Below, one piece after another: positions 1 to 10,292 of a DNA stretch of 64,000 nt (its first letter is position 1; each line of letters begins with the position of its first letter). The notes beneath the pieces were generated by a model. That model saw nothing but the letters and a program-made list of their open reading frames with translations. It did no database searches and was not told the DNA's origin. This stretch comes from Pelobates cultripes (Eukaryota; Chordata; Amphibia; Anura; Pelobatidae), in contig OW240916.1 of assembly GCA_933207985.1 (NCBI GenBank), positions 86,589,851 to 86,653,850 on the forward strand. Reading direction: 5' to 3'. The position numbers and the translations under genes were made by a program.

Positions 1-1024
1 TCAGTCTCTGAACCCTCATGCTTTTCAGCCAGATAAGATGGTGTCGGAACCAGAAGTCACCTTGTCACATATTTTGATTCAGCATATCATACATGACAGG
101 CTTATTTTCATGTAATGGAGTTTCTTGTTAGCAAGATGGAGTTTGCATAGTTTGTTAGCATAACTGCTAAAAAATAGTAGAACAGCAGAAATGTATTATT
201 ACAATATATTTGTCAGGACTTCAATTGAATGTTGACTCTGGATGTACACCTGAAAAAGGTTTGTGTGTGCAACCTGTCCACCAGCCAGGCCTGAACATGC
301 TCATCTCTGTAGGAACACTTTCATTGGTCAGAAGTGTGGCCCATGATGGTCCTAATTTTATGCAAACACGGAAAAAGAAGTAAGTGATAGAAAGATATAG
401 AAAATCCTTGTAGAAATTTTATTTTATTTTTTTCTATATAATGGATTCTTAATAATCATCACTTGATCAGCAAATTCTAAAGGATTTTAATAAAAGTCAA
501 GTTTTATTTTATTTTTTGGGTTGCTCCTCTTTCTACCGGGACTTTCTATATCTTTTTATCCCTTACTTCTTTTTCCGTTTTTGCATAACAATATCCCACA
601 TTTCTTCGAAAAGACTAACCTTACACTCTTGCCCTTAAATATTTGTATCTAATCAGCTCATGATGATCTTGTTTAGTAATTTGAAATTTTCCAGGAATTT
701 CTCAAAACTGCGACACTTGGTGAAAAAGTCACGCCTGTGAGGATTTAGGGAAGTTTGAAAAGATTACACATCTGTAAAGATGCCTGTTTACTTTCAGATA
801 CCTTGTAGTAGAGTAATATATTTGGAAGTAAGCATTCCAAAGACAGCACATCCAAGAAAAAGGAAGGCTGATAATGAAAGATTTGCTATATGGGGAACAA
901 AATCAAAAGGACGGGAAACAAATTAAGAAATGAGAGAAGAAAAACTTAAAGGGAAAAACAAAAATGGAAAATAGCTAACAAAGATACGATTTAATAGGCA
1001 TTTACATTGCCTATTGATTTCACT
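1..1024. other. AT-rich non-coding sequence, probably trabd2a intron 1
   Basis: No convincing exon, repeat family or RNA gene was recognised. Open frames here are short and not protein-like. Confidence 0.4.
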
Positions 1025-1730
1025 ATTAAAGGACCACTCTAGGCACCCAGACCACTTCAGCTTAATGAAGTGGTCTGGGTGCCAGGTCCAGCTATGGTAA
1101 CCCATTTTTTCATAATGGGCAGAGAAACTGCTATGTTTATGAATGGGTTAAGCCTTCCCCTATTTCCTCTAGTGGCTGTCTCATTGACAGCCACTAGAGG
1201 CGCTTGCGTGCTTCTCACTGTGATTTTCACAGTGAGAGCACGCCAGCCTCCATAGGAAAGCATTCTGAATGCTTTCCTATGTGACCGGCTGAATGCGCGC
1301 GCAGCTCTTGCCGCGCGTGCGCATTCAGCCGACGAGGAGGAGAAGAGGAGGATCGGAGGAGGAGAGCTCCCCGCCCAGCGCTGGAAAAAGGTAAGTTTTT
1401 ACCCCTTTCCCCCTTCCAGGCCGGGCGGGAGGGGGACCCTGAGGGTGGGGGCACAACATTTTCTACAAATTTTTGTTGAGGGGGGGCTGGCTACGGGTTA
1501 GCCCCCCCGACAATGATTGTTAATATTTTAGAGTAGATCTAACAAAATAAATTGTTGATCAAACCTGATCTAACAAAGATCTAACAAATGGAATAATCTT
1601 TTGTTCAAATTCTCAATATGGGGGGGCTAACACGGGGGTGGTGTTTTACTTACCCTTTTTTCGTGTCACAGTGCATGCATCTTGCAACACCTCCTCTAAC
1701 ATTATCTGGGTGTCTTTAGGGGCCCTTTAA
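1025..1730. mobile_element. T2-type MITE with serial hairpins
   Basis: It is flanked by TTAA on both sides (1025-1028 and 1727-1730), with ends TTAAAGGACCAC and GGGGCCCTTTAA. Inside is a row of near-perfect hairpins at about 1042-1082 (GGCACCCAGACCACTTCA stem), 1166-1200 (CCTCTAGTGGCTGTC stem), 1214-1236, 1250-1281 and 1287-1330. The 51116-51581 element shares the same hairpins in the same order. TTAA flanks and TTAAAGG ends fit the amphibian T2 MITE family. The right half (1440-1720) differs from the other copies. Confidence 0.75.
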
Positions 1731-2279
1731 TTATATAAAATCTAACTAATCCTAAATTGATGATAGTATTAATATAAAAGTATATAAAGTGCGTTGCTAT
1801 GAGATTTGCACATTGCACAGGTAAACATGGTGTTCATGGCCAATAAAAAAAAATGAAAATAGAATAATTGTGTTGACAAATACTATTCTGATCATATAAT
1901 GGAATAAAAAAACTGCAAATTTGGAGAATGACATTTGTGTGCATATTCCATTACATTTCAGCCACTTGTTTTTTTCTTTTCATCTTAATTTCTTCAATTA
2001 CATTTTTGTGATCCAAGTTGATCAAAAGCCAATTTGTAGGAACAACATTTCAGCATGTTGTGGTTAAAGAAAACAAAAGCAGTTTAAAAGAATTCTGTGC
2101 AATCAATAGGCACATAACAAAACTGAATGTCTCCCTCAATGCCAGTTACGACAAAACATTATCCGATACTTACATTTTAACATGTTATACAATGAGGCAT
2201 AAAGTAAACCACTGCTGATGAACATGAATAAACAACTAAATGCACACCCATGCCTAGAAAAAAGGATATTCAAGTTGTG
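1731..2279. other. Unrecognised AT-rich intronic sequence
   Basis: No gene or repeat could be identified in this stretch. Confidence 0.35.
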
Positions 2280-2960
2280 ATTCATCTAGCAGCTCTTGCC
2301 GTCACTGACAGACACACTCACATTCGCTGACAGACACATACACAACTTAATACTGACAGACTCACATACATTGCCTCACAAACTCACAAATTATTATTTT
2401 TTTAAATTTAATTTAAATCCATCCATCTTCCTTACCTTTACTGGGGGGTTCCAATGGGTCTGATGTCCCTTAGGTCCAGTGTAGGTGCTGGTCTGGTTGG
2501 GTGGCTGTGCAGGCTCCAAGGCTCCTGTGATCCTGTGCACCTCGGTGGATGGGAGGGCGGAAAGGCCTTCAATAGGGGAGGTAAGGGATCTGTAATCTTT
2601 CTGCTCCACTCCCTCGCGCACTGCTAAGTGATGTCGGGAGCAGGAGGGATGTCATATTCTGGCTCCGGTATCATCGCTAGGCGCGCAAGGGAGCTAAGAA
2701 GGCAGAGCTCAGAGTACGGCTCTCCCTCGCCACCTGCCCGCAATATTAATAGCCATCTCTCTGAGAGGGGCCCTAGAGTGACCAGCAGGCCAGCTCTTGG
2801 GCCCCTTATGAAAGAGGCTACCATGGCATGTGCCAGTGCACTTGGGAAGGGCAGTGTTTTTTGCTGCCCTCCTGAAAGTGCTGCCCATGGCAAATGCCCA
2901 GCTGAACATTGCCCAGATCATAACACTGTCTCTGGCTAGATCTTTCTTATCATAATGCGC
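2280..2960. repeat. GC-rich repeat-like block with degenerate CACA-rich start
   Basis: The first 120 bases are degenerate repeats of the type CTGACAGACACACTCACA. The rest is unusually GC-rich for the window and has overlapping open frames on both strands without protein-like content. It looks like a dispersed repeat, but I cannot assign a family. Confidence 0.35.
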
Positions 2961-3022
2961 CTTGCTACCATCTCTTAACCAGGTAACCAACACACACGCA
3001 ACCAGCCATGGAATTACTTTTT

Positions 3023-3644
3023 TTTTTTTTAATACTTTATTTTTGAATGAAGCACTTGACATATACATAGTACACAATAAACATTGCCGGTGTTATGCAA
3101 TTTCAATCAATCCTCTTGGCATTGATACATTTTTTTTCACCACTATCGTGTGTAGCGTAGCATTCCAGTTTGTCAAGATACATTCGTTTTGTTTTTTGTT
3201 TTTATATATTGTAATATACAACTGTAACTAAAGTCCGAAGACTATGTAACCAAACTATTCAATGTTGCTTACGATATCATTTGTATCTGTCTACCTCTCC
3301 GGTGGGGCTTGTGTCACCAGTCTCCCCAACGTGGCCTCTGAAAAGTGATGGGCCTGTGCCTGTTCATGAATCTTTTACCGGCTGTCGTGTCGAGTTTCCC
3401 ATTGGATGAGCGACATAGAAAAAGAGAGATGAAAGAAAAAGGGAGAGAGAGAAGATATTAGAGAGAGTTCATCAGGCTGGGGATGTCAGCGCCATACTAT
3501 ATGAGATTATACGATCCCAAGTTAAGTGGGACCTTGTCTGGGACTGTCCCGTGAGGGGTGGAGACTGGGTCAGTTGTTCCCTACCTGTGTTAGTGCTCGC
3601 TCAGGCTAAGTCGCTAGAGGTCCAGGGTTCCCACACATTTTCAA
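3023..3644 (-). mobile_element. 5'-truncated L1/Tx1-type LINE 3' end, antisense
   Basis: It begins on the + strand with a T-run and AATACTTTATTTTTG, the complement of an A-rich LINE tail. The 13 base repeat GGAATTACTTTTT flanks it at 3010-3022 and 3645-3657. The tail resembles those at 5345 and 15752. It holds only 3' sequence and no open frame. Confidence 0.65.
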
Positions 3645-4107
3645 GGAATTACTTTTTAATAGGACTCCTCATATTTTTTTATCATGACAATTAATAAAAG
3701 TGAAATCCCTCAAAAAGCAGTGACTTTTCAGAAAAACAAAACAAAACATGTACAGTGAGGGAAAAAAGTATTTCATCCACTGCTGATTTTGAATGTTTGT
3801 CCACTGACAAAGTAATGATCAGTCTATAATTTTAATTGTAGGTGTATTTTAACAGTGAGAGACAGAATAACAAAACAAAAAATCCAAAAAACCAAGTTAT
3901 AAATTGATTTGCATGTCAATGAGTGAAATAAGTATTTGATCCCCTATCAATCAGAAAGATTTCTGGCTCCAAAACATCTTTTATACAGGTAACAAGCTGA
4001 GATTAGGAGCACTCTCTTAAAGGGAGTACCTAATCACAACTCGTTACCTGTATAAAAGACACCTGTCCACAGAAGCAATCAAACAATCAATCAGATTCCA
4101 AACTCTA

Positions 4108-4281
4108 TCCATTTGATGTGGTGCAGTTGTCCTGTCCCCTTAGCAAAAAACACCCCTAACGCATAATGTTTCCACCTCAATGTTTGACGGTGGGGATGGT
4201 GTTCTTGGGGTCATAGGCAGCATTCCTCCTCCTCCAAACATGGTGAGTTGAGTTGATGCCAAAGAGCTCGATTTTGGTCTC
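4108..4281 (-). repeat. Inverted duplicate of 4736-4909 within the Tc1 element
   Basis: The 174 bases here are the reverse complement of 4736-4909 with only two mismatches that I can find. The copy sits exactly where the transposase start codon should be. Confidence 0.9.
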
Positions 4282-5284
4282 CAAGACCAAAGAGCTGTCC
4301 AAGGATGTCAGGGACAAGATTGTAGACCTACACAATGCTGGAATGGGTTGCAAGATCATCGCCGCGCAGCTTGGTGAGAAGGTGACAACAGTTGGTGCGA
4401 TTATTCGCAAATTGAAGAAAAACAAAATAACTGTCAGTCTCCCTCAGTCTGGTGCTCCATGCAAGATCTCACCTCGTGGAGTTTCAATCATCATGAGAAC
4501 AGTGAGGAATCAGCCCAGAGCTACATGAGAGGATCATGTTAATGATCTCAAGGCAGCTGAGACCATAGTCACCAAGAAAACTATTGGTAATACACTCCGC
4601 CGTGAAGGACTGAAATCCTGCAACGCCCACAAGGTCCCCCTGCTCAAGAAAGCACATGTACATGCCTGTCTGAAGTTTGCCAATGAACATCTGATTGATT
4701 CAGAGGAGAACTGTGTGAAAGTGTTGTGGTCAGATGAGACCAAAATCGAGCTCTTTGGCATCAACTCAACTCACCAGGTTTGGAGGAGGAGGAATGCTGC
4801 CTATGACCCCAAGAACACCATCCCCACTGTCAAACATTGAGGTGGAAACATTATGCGTTAGGGGTGTTTTTTGCTAAGGGGACAGGACAACTGCACCACA
4901 TCAAATGGACGATGGACGGGGCCATGTACCGTCAAATCTTGGGTGAGAACCTTCTTCCCTCAGCCAGAGCATTGAAAATGGGTCGTGGATGGATATTCCA
5001 GCATAACCATGACCCAACACACAGCCAGGGCAACAAAGGTGTTGCTCAAGAAGAAGCACAGTAAGGTCCTGGAGTGGCCTAGCCAGTCTCCATACCTTAA
5101 TTCCATAGAAAATCTGTGGAGGGAGCTGACGGTTCGAGTTGTCAAACGTCAGCCCCGAAACCTTAAATACTTGGAGAGGATCTGCAAAGAGGAGTGGGAC
5201 AAAATCCCTCCTGAGATGTGTGCAAACCTGGTAGCCAACTACAAGAAACGTCTGACCTCTCTGATTGCCAACAAGCTGTACTAA
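4282..5284 (+). pseudogene. Tc1-like transposase pseudogene
   Basis: The broken reading frame encodes the paired-type DNA-binding domain ([18 protein letters not shown]) and then the DDE catalytic domain. The first acid is in [13 protein letters not shown], the second in the degraded HNHDPTH (family form HDNDPKH), and the third in [13 protein letters not shown]. The family start methionine is missing because the region before codon KTKEL is an inverted duplicate of 4736-4909. In-frame stops occur after QPRAT (about 4526) and after IPTVKH (about 4840), and frame changes follow near 4860-4985. The C-terminus ends normally at NKLY and TAA at 5284. It cannot make active protein. Confidence 0.9.
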
Positions 5285-5344
5285 GGCGATCGGGTCAAAT
5301 ACTTATTTCACAAATTGACATGCAAATCAATTTATAACTTTTTT

Positions 5345-7210
5345 TTATTTTTTATAATTCTTTATTTTTGTAGTGCTCGAGATTAACCATAAATATTGTC
5401 AGTCAAATAAGGTATTCAAAGCAATGTTAAAAAGATGTAGTAGTATGTCATGGTGGTTAGTGTTGCTCGTGAGCCTCTGGCTGGCCTATTTAGAGGGGCC
5501 GGTTATGTGGGTATATGTACGTGAGTGGGCTGGTTGGATACATTTAATTGGTCCGTAGTTAGGTTGTTGAGTGGCCAGAATGAGGTCTGGTGCGAAGGTT
5601 TACCCCAGTGCCTAAGGCTTGTGGGGGGTGATTGTGTGAGTGCGACACCTGTGCGGACTTGTGCTCTGTCGTGTCAGGACTGGTGGGTGTGTGCTGTGGC
5701 CCGTTTGCTACTGTAGGTGAAATTTAGTGGGTTGCTGAATATGGGGAGCATGCAGTATCTGGCTAAATACAGTTTTAAATAAAAAGACAATTATTCTCAA
5801 ACATTATGCAAACTATAAAAAAAAGAGCTAGCAGGTGTGATCCTTTGCCTTGCGTTGTTATGCCTTTCTTGGGGCCTTAGTATTTCTGTTCCAGGTGTTC
5901 TGGTCCCTGGTGCAGTGCTTGTTGCGGCCCTCGGCACAAATGTGATGGCATTATTAGGGTTTAGCGTCTCTATAGGAGCTTGTGCAGCGGGAGTGGTATC
6001 GGGTGTGGAGAGGCCCAATGCTGCCAGGAACGCTGGTGTTTCCGTGTGGGACCAGAGTATGTATGTAGCTCAGTTACGGTTCGCTAGTAGGGTGCCCTGG
6101 TTTCCCCAGCGGCAAGTCACACCTGAGAATCGGAGGTGAGTAGTGACTGGACCCAGGGTTCTGCGCCATTGTAGTGTTGCCCTGGATAGGTCGTTGAAGA
6201 AGTTAAGTGAGGAGTCTTCAAAAGTCAGTGGGGATTTCCTCTCAATGTGGGCTTTATTCAGCGTTGAGGTGCATTTAATTATGACGTCTCTCGGCTCTGT
6301 TGAAGAGGATTTAGCCATGCTTGTGATCCGGAATATGCCGTTCAGGGTGATTTTCTTGGCCACCGAGGGAGAGCGGATGGAGGTAAGCAGCCTCCTGACG
6401 TAGTGTGGCAGCTCCTCGGCCACTACTGTGGCGGTTACGCCACGGATCTTTATATTATTGCGGCGCTGTTGGTCCTCAAGGGCAGTCAAGCGTTGGGACA
6501 GGTTGTAGTAGTAAGTGTGAAGTTGCGGGATCTCACCGTTCAGGTGATTCACTGTGGTGCTAACATCTGTGATGTCTTCTTCTATTGTTTTAATGCGTGT
6601 AGTGTTAGCCTGGATCTCCGTTCGTAGGGGCGCCAGGTCAGCTGCCATCATTTTGCGTAGGTCTGCGAGGAGGATTTTGAGATCCCCTTTGGTGGTCGGG
6701 CCGAGCTGTCAGCATGTTGTAGGCTTAAGGAGGGTTCAGTGTCGGGCTCATTCACTGCCTCTCGGTCCCCGTTGAGCGGTCCTCTTGTTGGTGCCCCTTC
6801 CGTGCGTGGGGTCTCCATTTGTGTTGTTGTTGGCATGGGCCTCTGGAGCATGCCCCTGTGTCTCTGTTGGGCTTTTGTGTCCGGTGTCTCATGTTCAAGG
6901 TGCCTAGTAGTGTGGTTGGTTCTGGCTGTTCTGGCTTGCTTGGGCCGTGTGCCTCAAGGAAGTGATCAAGTAAGGTCTCGAGGCCTCGTGGCGTTGGTGA
7001 TTGGTAGGCCCCAGTTTTGCGTATCTGCTTATTTTGTCGCTGGGCGTACTGGAAAGGCATCTAATTGTGTGGGGTGGCTTCCCAAAGTCGATTCTTGGGG
7101 TGGTAAGGCTAGATGGCATTTCTGGGCGATGATTTAAGGGGATTTTGTTAAGGCCTGTGAGGAGCTTTCAGGAATAGCGTCCTTTCAGGTTCAAGCGTTG
7201 GCTCCGCCCC
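5345..7210 (-). mobile_element. L1/Tx1-type LINE carrying ORF1 but no ORF2, antisense
   Basis: It is flanked by the 17 base duplication CAATTTATAACTTTTTT (5328-5344 and 7211-7227), inserted in the Tc1 3' region. Read on the minus strand it begins GGGGCGGAGCCAACG at 7210 and ends in an A-rich tail with AATAAAGAATTATAAAA at 5345. Only 1.87 kb separates the ends. ORF1 sequence lies at 6070-6651 and is followed directly by 3' sequence; no endonuclease or reverse transcriptase region is present. The clean 5' end shows it is not simply 5'-truncated. Confidence 0.8.
6070..6651 (-). pseudogene. LINE ORF1p-like fragment (coiled coil plus RRM)
   Basis: A 193-codon open frame. Residues 1-60 look like a heptad-rich coiled coil (MMAADLAPLRTEIQANTTRI, then TTVNHLNGE). 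LEDQQRRNNIKIRGV is the hallmark entry to the L1 ORF1p RNA-recognition domain. A basic C-terminal region follows, with PRDVIIKCTS and RKSPLTFEDSSLNFFNDLS. ORF1p trimerises and binds LINE RNA. The frame is open, but the start of the ORF upstream and the true C-terminus are unclear, so I treat it as a fragment. Confidence 0.75.
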
Positions 7211-7375
7211 CAATTTATAACTTTTTTGACGTGTTTTTCTGTTTTTTTTTATTTTTGTTATTCTGTCTCTCACTGTTAAAATACACCTACCATTAAAATT
7301 ATAGACTGATCATTTCTGTGTCAGTGGGCAAATGTTCAAAATCAGCAGGGGATCAAATAATTTTTTCCCTCACTG

Positions 7376-7796
7376 AAATTATCTAAAATTAGTATTTATC
7401 TGTCCCATATTCAATGGGTAATGGCTGTTTAAAATCTTTTCTCCTTCTCAAGAGAATAGAAACATGAGTCAAAAAGTCATTTTGACCCACTTTAAAAAGA
7501 AAAAGAAATATTATAAATAATTAGAAAATTATGGTAATGTAGAAAATAGAGTTGAAGTCGTTTATGGGTTAATATATTTTCTGCTCAAGAACATATAATG
7601 AAATAATTGGCTCAATTTTGTCCTCTTCCACATTTTTTATAAAAAAAGGAGCACAGTTCGTTTTCTAGGAGTACCGCTCTGAATCAACATATGATGTAAA
7701 TTTAAAGCTCTTTGTAAAAAACATTTTTTCTCTATATCTTTTTTTATTTAACAGAATGTTGTAAATCTAGGAAATGTGGCATTTGCATAAATAAAT
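7376..7796. other. Unrecognised AT-rich intronic sequence
   Basis: Nothing recognisable as a gene or repeat was seen in this interval. Confidence 0.35.
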
Positions 7797-7925
7797 AACA
7801 ATAGCGAGAGCTACTTTTGTTTTAGGAGGTATTAAAATAAGTGCTTATGGTACCTAGTATGTCCCTTTTGTTATTCTATGGGCGTCTTGTTTTGTACGAG
7901 CATATTCTAAAAAAAGCCCTTAATG
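7797..7925 (+). repeat. Dispersed repeat, copy A (GAGGTATTAAAATAAGTG family)
   Basis: It shares about 120 bases with a second copy split between 8888-8932 and 9719-9810. Shared landmarks are AATAGCGA, GAGGTATTAAAATAAGTG, GTGCCTAGTATGTC and GTACAAGCATATTCTAAAAA. The family is not identified. Confidence 0.6.
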
Positions 7926-8141
7926 AAAAATAATGAAAATAAAGTCTACAATGTTAAAAGGCTGCAATTCATATTTTATTATAATTTCTGAAAGGAGATT
8001 TGAGGGACAGGTAGAAAACATTATTTTCTCTTACTCCTTAGCTATACACAGCTGTGAATTATTAATCTAAGAGAAATGAAGTGAAGAATGGAAAAATATG
8101 GACGTAACTAAAATGTACGGGTAATGCAGTTATTATTATTA

Positions 8142-8196
8142 TTTTATTATTTATATAGCGCCAGCAAATGCCATAGCACTGTAAGCAGTGCTAACT
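8142..8196 (+). repeat. Short dispersed repeat with TTATTATTATATAGCGCCA core
   Basis: An ATT-rich start leads into ATATAGCGCCAGCAAATGCC. Related copies lie at 58009-58082 (same strand) and 10235-10292 (inverted). This motif is common in frog genomes. Confidence 0.6.
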
Positions 8197-8253
8197 AGAA
8201 CACTGAAAGGCAAACGAAAGTCTCAGGCAAATTTATGTTAGTAGAGGTCTCTT

Positions 8254-8275
8254 AAAAAAAAAAAAAAAAAAAAAA
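8254..8275 (+). repeat. 22-base poly(A) run
   Basis: An uninterrupted A-run, perhaps the tail of a retroposed sequence, but no source element is recognisable upstream. Confidence 0.8.
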
Positions 8276-8887
8276 GTGCCCTTATTAAAACCTCAAAGCA
8301 AAGGTCTTTCGGACATATAATTGAGTGTGTGAAAACATGTGACAGATGTTGGATGCCGTCCAAAAAGCATAAGTCTCCCAAGCTGAACTTTAACACCAGG
8401 CCTAGCCTAACAACTGTTCTCTCCTTTCTATGACAATCTGGCAGTGCTTTGGGGACAGAGGTCACTAGCAGGTCAGAAGCAATTTGACTTCTATCTGTAG
8501 GTCATGGACAGGATTAAAGGTAAAATGGAGTGAGCGAGAACTTGAGCAATCAGCAATGCAATAAATGGAGGTTTTAACATTTCAAGTGCTGTAAGAGAAT
8601 ACTTCCATACTGGTTGTACGAAAGGTTTAAAGGTTGCGCCAACCCTTTTTCATGCATTATTTTTTCATGAATATTCTTTAGGCCCCTCCCCCCATTCTGA
8701 AACCTCAAATATCTATAAAAATACGTTTTTTGCTGTAATCCAGGTGCTTTCCACTCCCCTCTTGACGTCACAGCAGCCACGTGAGGTCCAATCAAAGACT
8801 TCTCATAGGGAAGCCTTTGGTTGGACCATATAACCAGCTCAGAGTGTATGCACACAATCTGAACCAGCCAGGGGAGCAAAAGTAAAG
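8276..8887. other. Unrecognised sequence
   Basis: No exon or repeat family was recognised. The minus-strand open frame across 8574-8891 has no protein-like signature that I know. Confidence 0.3.
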
Positions 8888-8932
8888 ACAATAGCGAAAG
8901 TGACTTTCGTTTTAAGAGGTATTAAAATAAGT

Positions 8933-9718
8933 GTTCTTTCAGCTCATTAAAACAAAACCAATAACTTCCTCACAGAAGGGGGCTGGGGTCCGGCGGGCTA
9001 CAAGACGAGACCCCCGACCCCTCACCTAACACCCACAACCCCGACTCTCAGAAATCCCTTACCCCCACCTCCTTGATGCTCACAGGACGAGACACACAAC
9101 ATTGCCACAGATGCATTCCCCCACATTAGAGACACAGAACCCCAGACAAACGGGTACAACATACTAGTTAGCAGTAAAGCACAAACCCAAACTGGACCCT
9201 GGGCACAAACAAGCATTAGACCTCCTTGACACCGACGCCCACAGGCCTGCAGACGAGAAAAGAAGGCCAGCCCTGGACACCATTGCTCACTCCAAACGCA
9301 GTACCATGACATAATGTATGGACGGCAGTAGCATCTCGACCGCCACCACTTAAAGACCGCAACTGCACACGACACCTGTTGACAGTCTGGGGGACCGAAA
9401 ACTGACCGACAGGTATTACCCTGGAAAATGCCCCCTGCAGAATACACCAACCTTGATTGAGATACCACTCACAGGGCATGCTAACCCAGCTGTGCCTGAC
9501 ACACACACACCATTAAGCAATGCGAAGGAGGCCATGTACGGGTGTCAGGAATGTGATGGACCGATTCCCTCTCTTTACTTTGTATGACTTCCCCAAGACA
9601 ATATCCAAGACTAACCTTTTCTTTTTTCTGCAAACCCCTACTTGTTTTACTTAAAATGAAAAACGAAAAATGAAAATAAAGAATTTAAAAAAAACAAAAA
9701 AAACAAGACCAATGAGAT
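8933..9718 (+). mobile_element. Poly(A)-ended LINE-like 3' fragment
   Basis: It interrupts dispersed-repeat copy B: the intact copy A reads AATAAGTGCTTATGG, whereas here AATAAGTG and GTGGTTATGG are 780 bases apart. The C- and A-rich body ends in AATAAAGAATTTAAAAAAAAC, a polyadenylation signal and A-rich tail on the + strand. No reading frame is recognisable. The class is inferred from tail and context only. Confidence 0.5.
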
Positions 9719-9925
9719 TAAGTGGTTATGGTGCCTAGTATGTCACTTTTGGAGTCTATTGCGTTATTCTATGGTAGGCGTCTTGTATTGTACAAGCATA
9801 TTCTAAAAAAGCAGTCTGGAACAGAGTTTGGAGCTGTCGAGTCATGTGTGTTAGGATTGTAACTATCCCCCAATACACAAGAGCAGATAACTTAGGATCT
9901 GCAGTGTTTCAAGTTAATAAACTGA

Positions 9926-9996
9926 ACAAATAGACTCCTACCACCATTTCCAATTCAAATCAATGAAGTGGTCATGGTAGTTGGAATAATCCTTTC
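9926..9996 (-). mobile_element. T2-type MITE end fragment
   Basis: ACTCCTACCACCATTT, AATGAAGTGGTCATGGTAG and TTGGAATAATCCTTT match the complement of the left end of the T2-like element at 41449. The other end is not found. Confidence 0.55.
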
Positions 9997-10234
9997 ACTA
10001 TACCCAAAAGTTGAACTTTTAACAGAAATAGCTTCATGTATGTAGATAGTCAGTAAACATTTGTGAATCCATTTTTTTCCTGCAATTATCATATATTTAA
10101 TCCCCTTCTCATGAAATAAGAAAAGGGTATAGTCCATGTATATGTGTTTCATTCGAGACAGGGCCCTCTTCACCTCTTGATTCTGTCAGTATTATTTTTT
10201 ATGTAAATATTCTGTATTTTATTTCCCTTCTCTG

Positions 10235-10292
10235 TAATTGTAAAGCACTGCAAAATATGTTGGTGCAATATAAATGCTAATAAGAATAATAA
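10235..10292 (-). repeat. Short dispersed repeat (ATATAGCGCCA family), inverted copy
   Basis: The complement reads ATTGCACCAACATATTTTGC AGTGC after an ATTATTATT start, matching the copies at 8142 and 58009. Confidence 0.5.

Larger units (their letters stand above)
3753..7375 (+). mobile_element. Tc1/mariner-like transposon, interrupted by a LINE
   Basis: The left end CAGTGAGGGAAAAAAGTATTT follows TA (3751-3752). The right end is the matching inverted repeat TTTTTTCCCTCACTG, ending at 7375; the right flank is AA, a mutated TA. Terminal inverted repeats are about 200 bases and hold the family's GACAGAATAACA block. Without the LINE at 5345-7210 and one copy of its target duplication the element is about 1.7 kb, normal for Tc1. 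It is dead: the transposase frame is broken and its 5' end is replaced by an inverted internal copy. Confidence 0.9.

Noticed and set aside
2624..3077. Overlapping open frames on both strands in the GC-rich block
   Set aside because: GC-rich repeats give long chance frames. No splice context or protein-like signature was seen.
8574..8891. 105-residue minus-strand frame
   Set aside because: No family resemblance and no exon borders.
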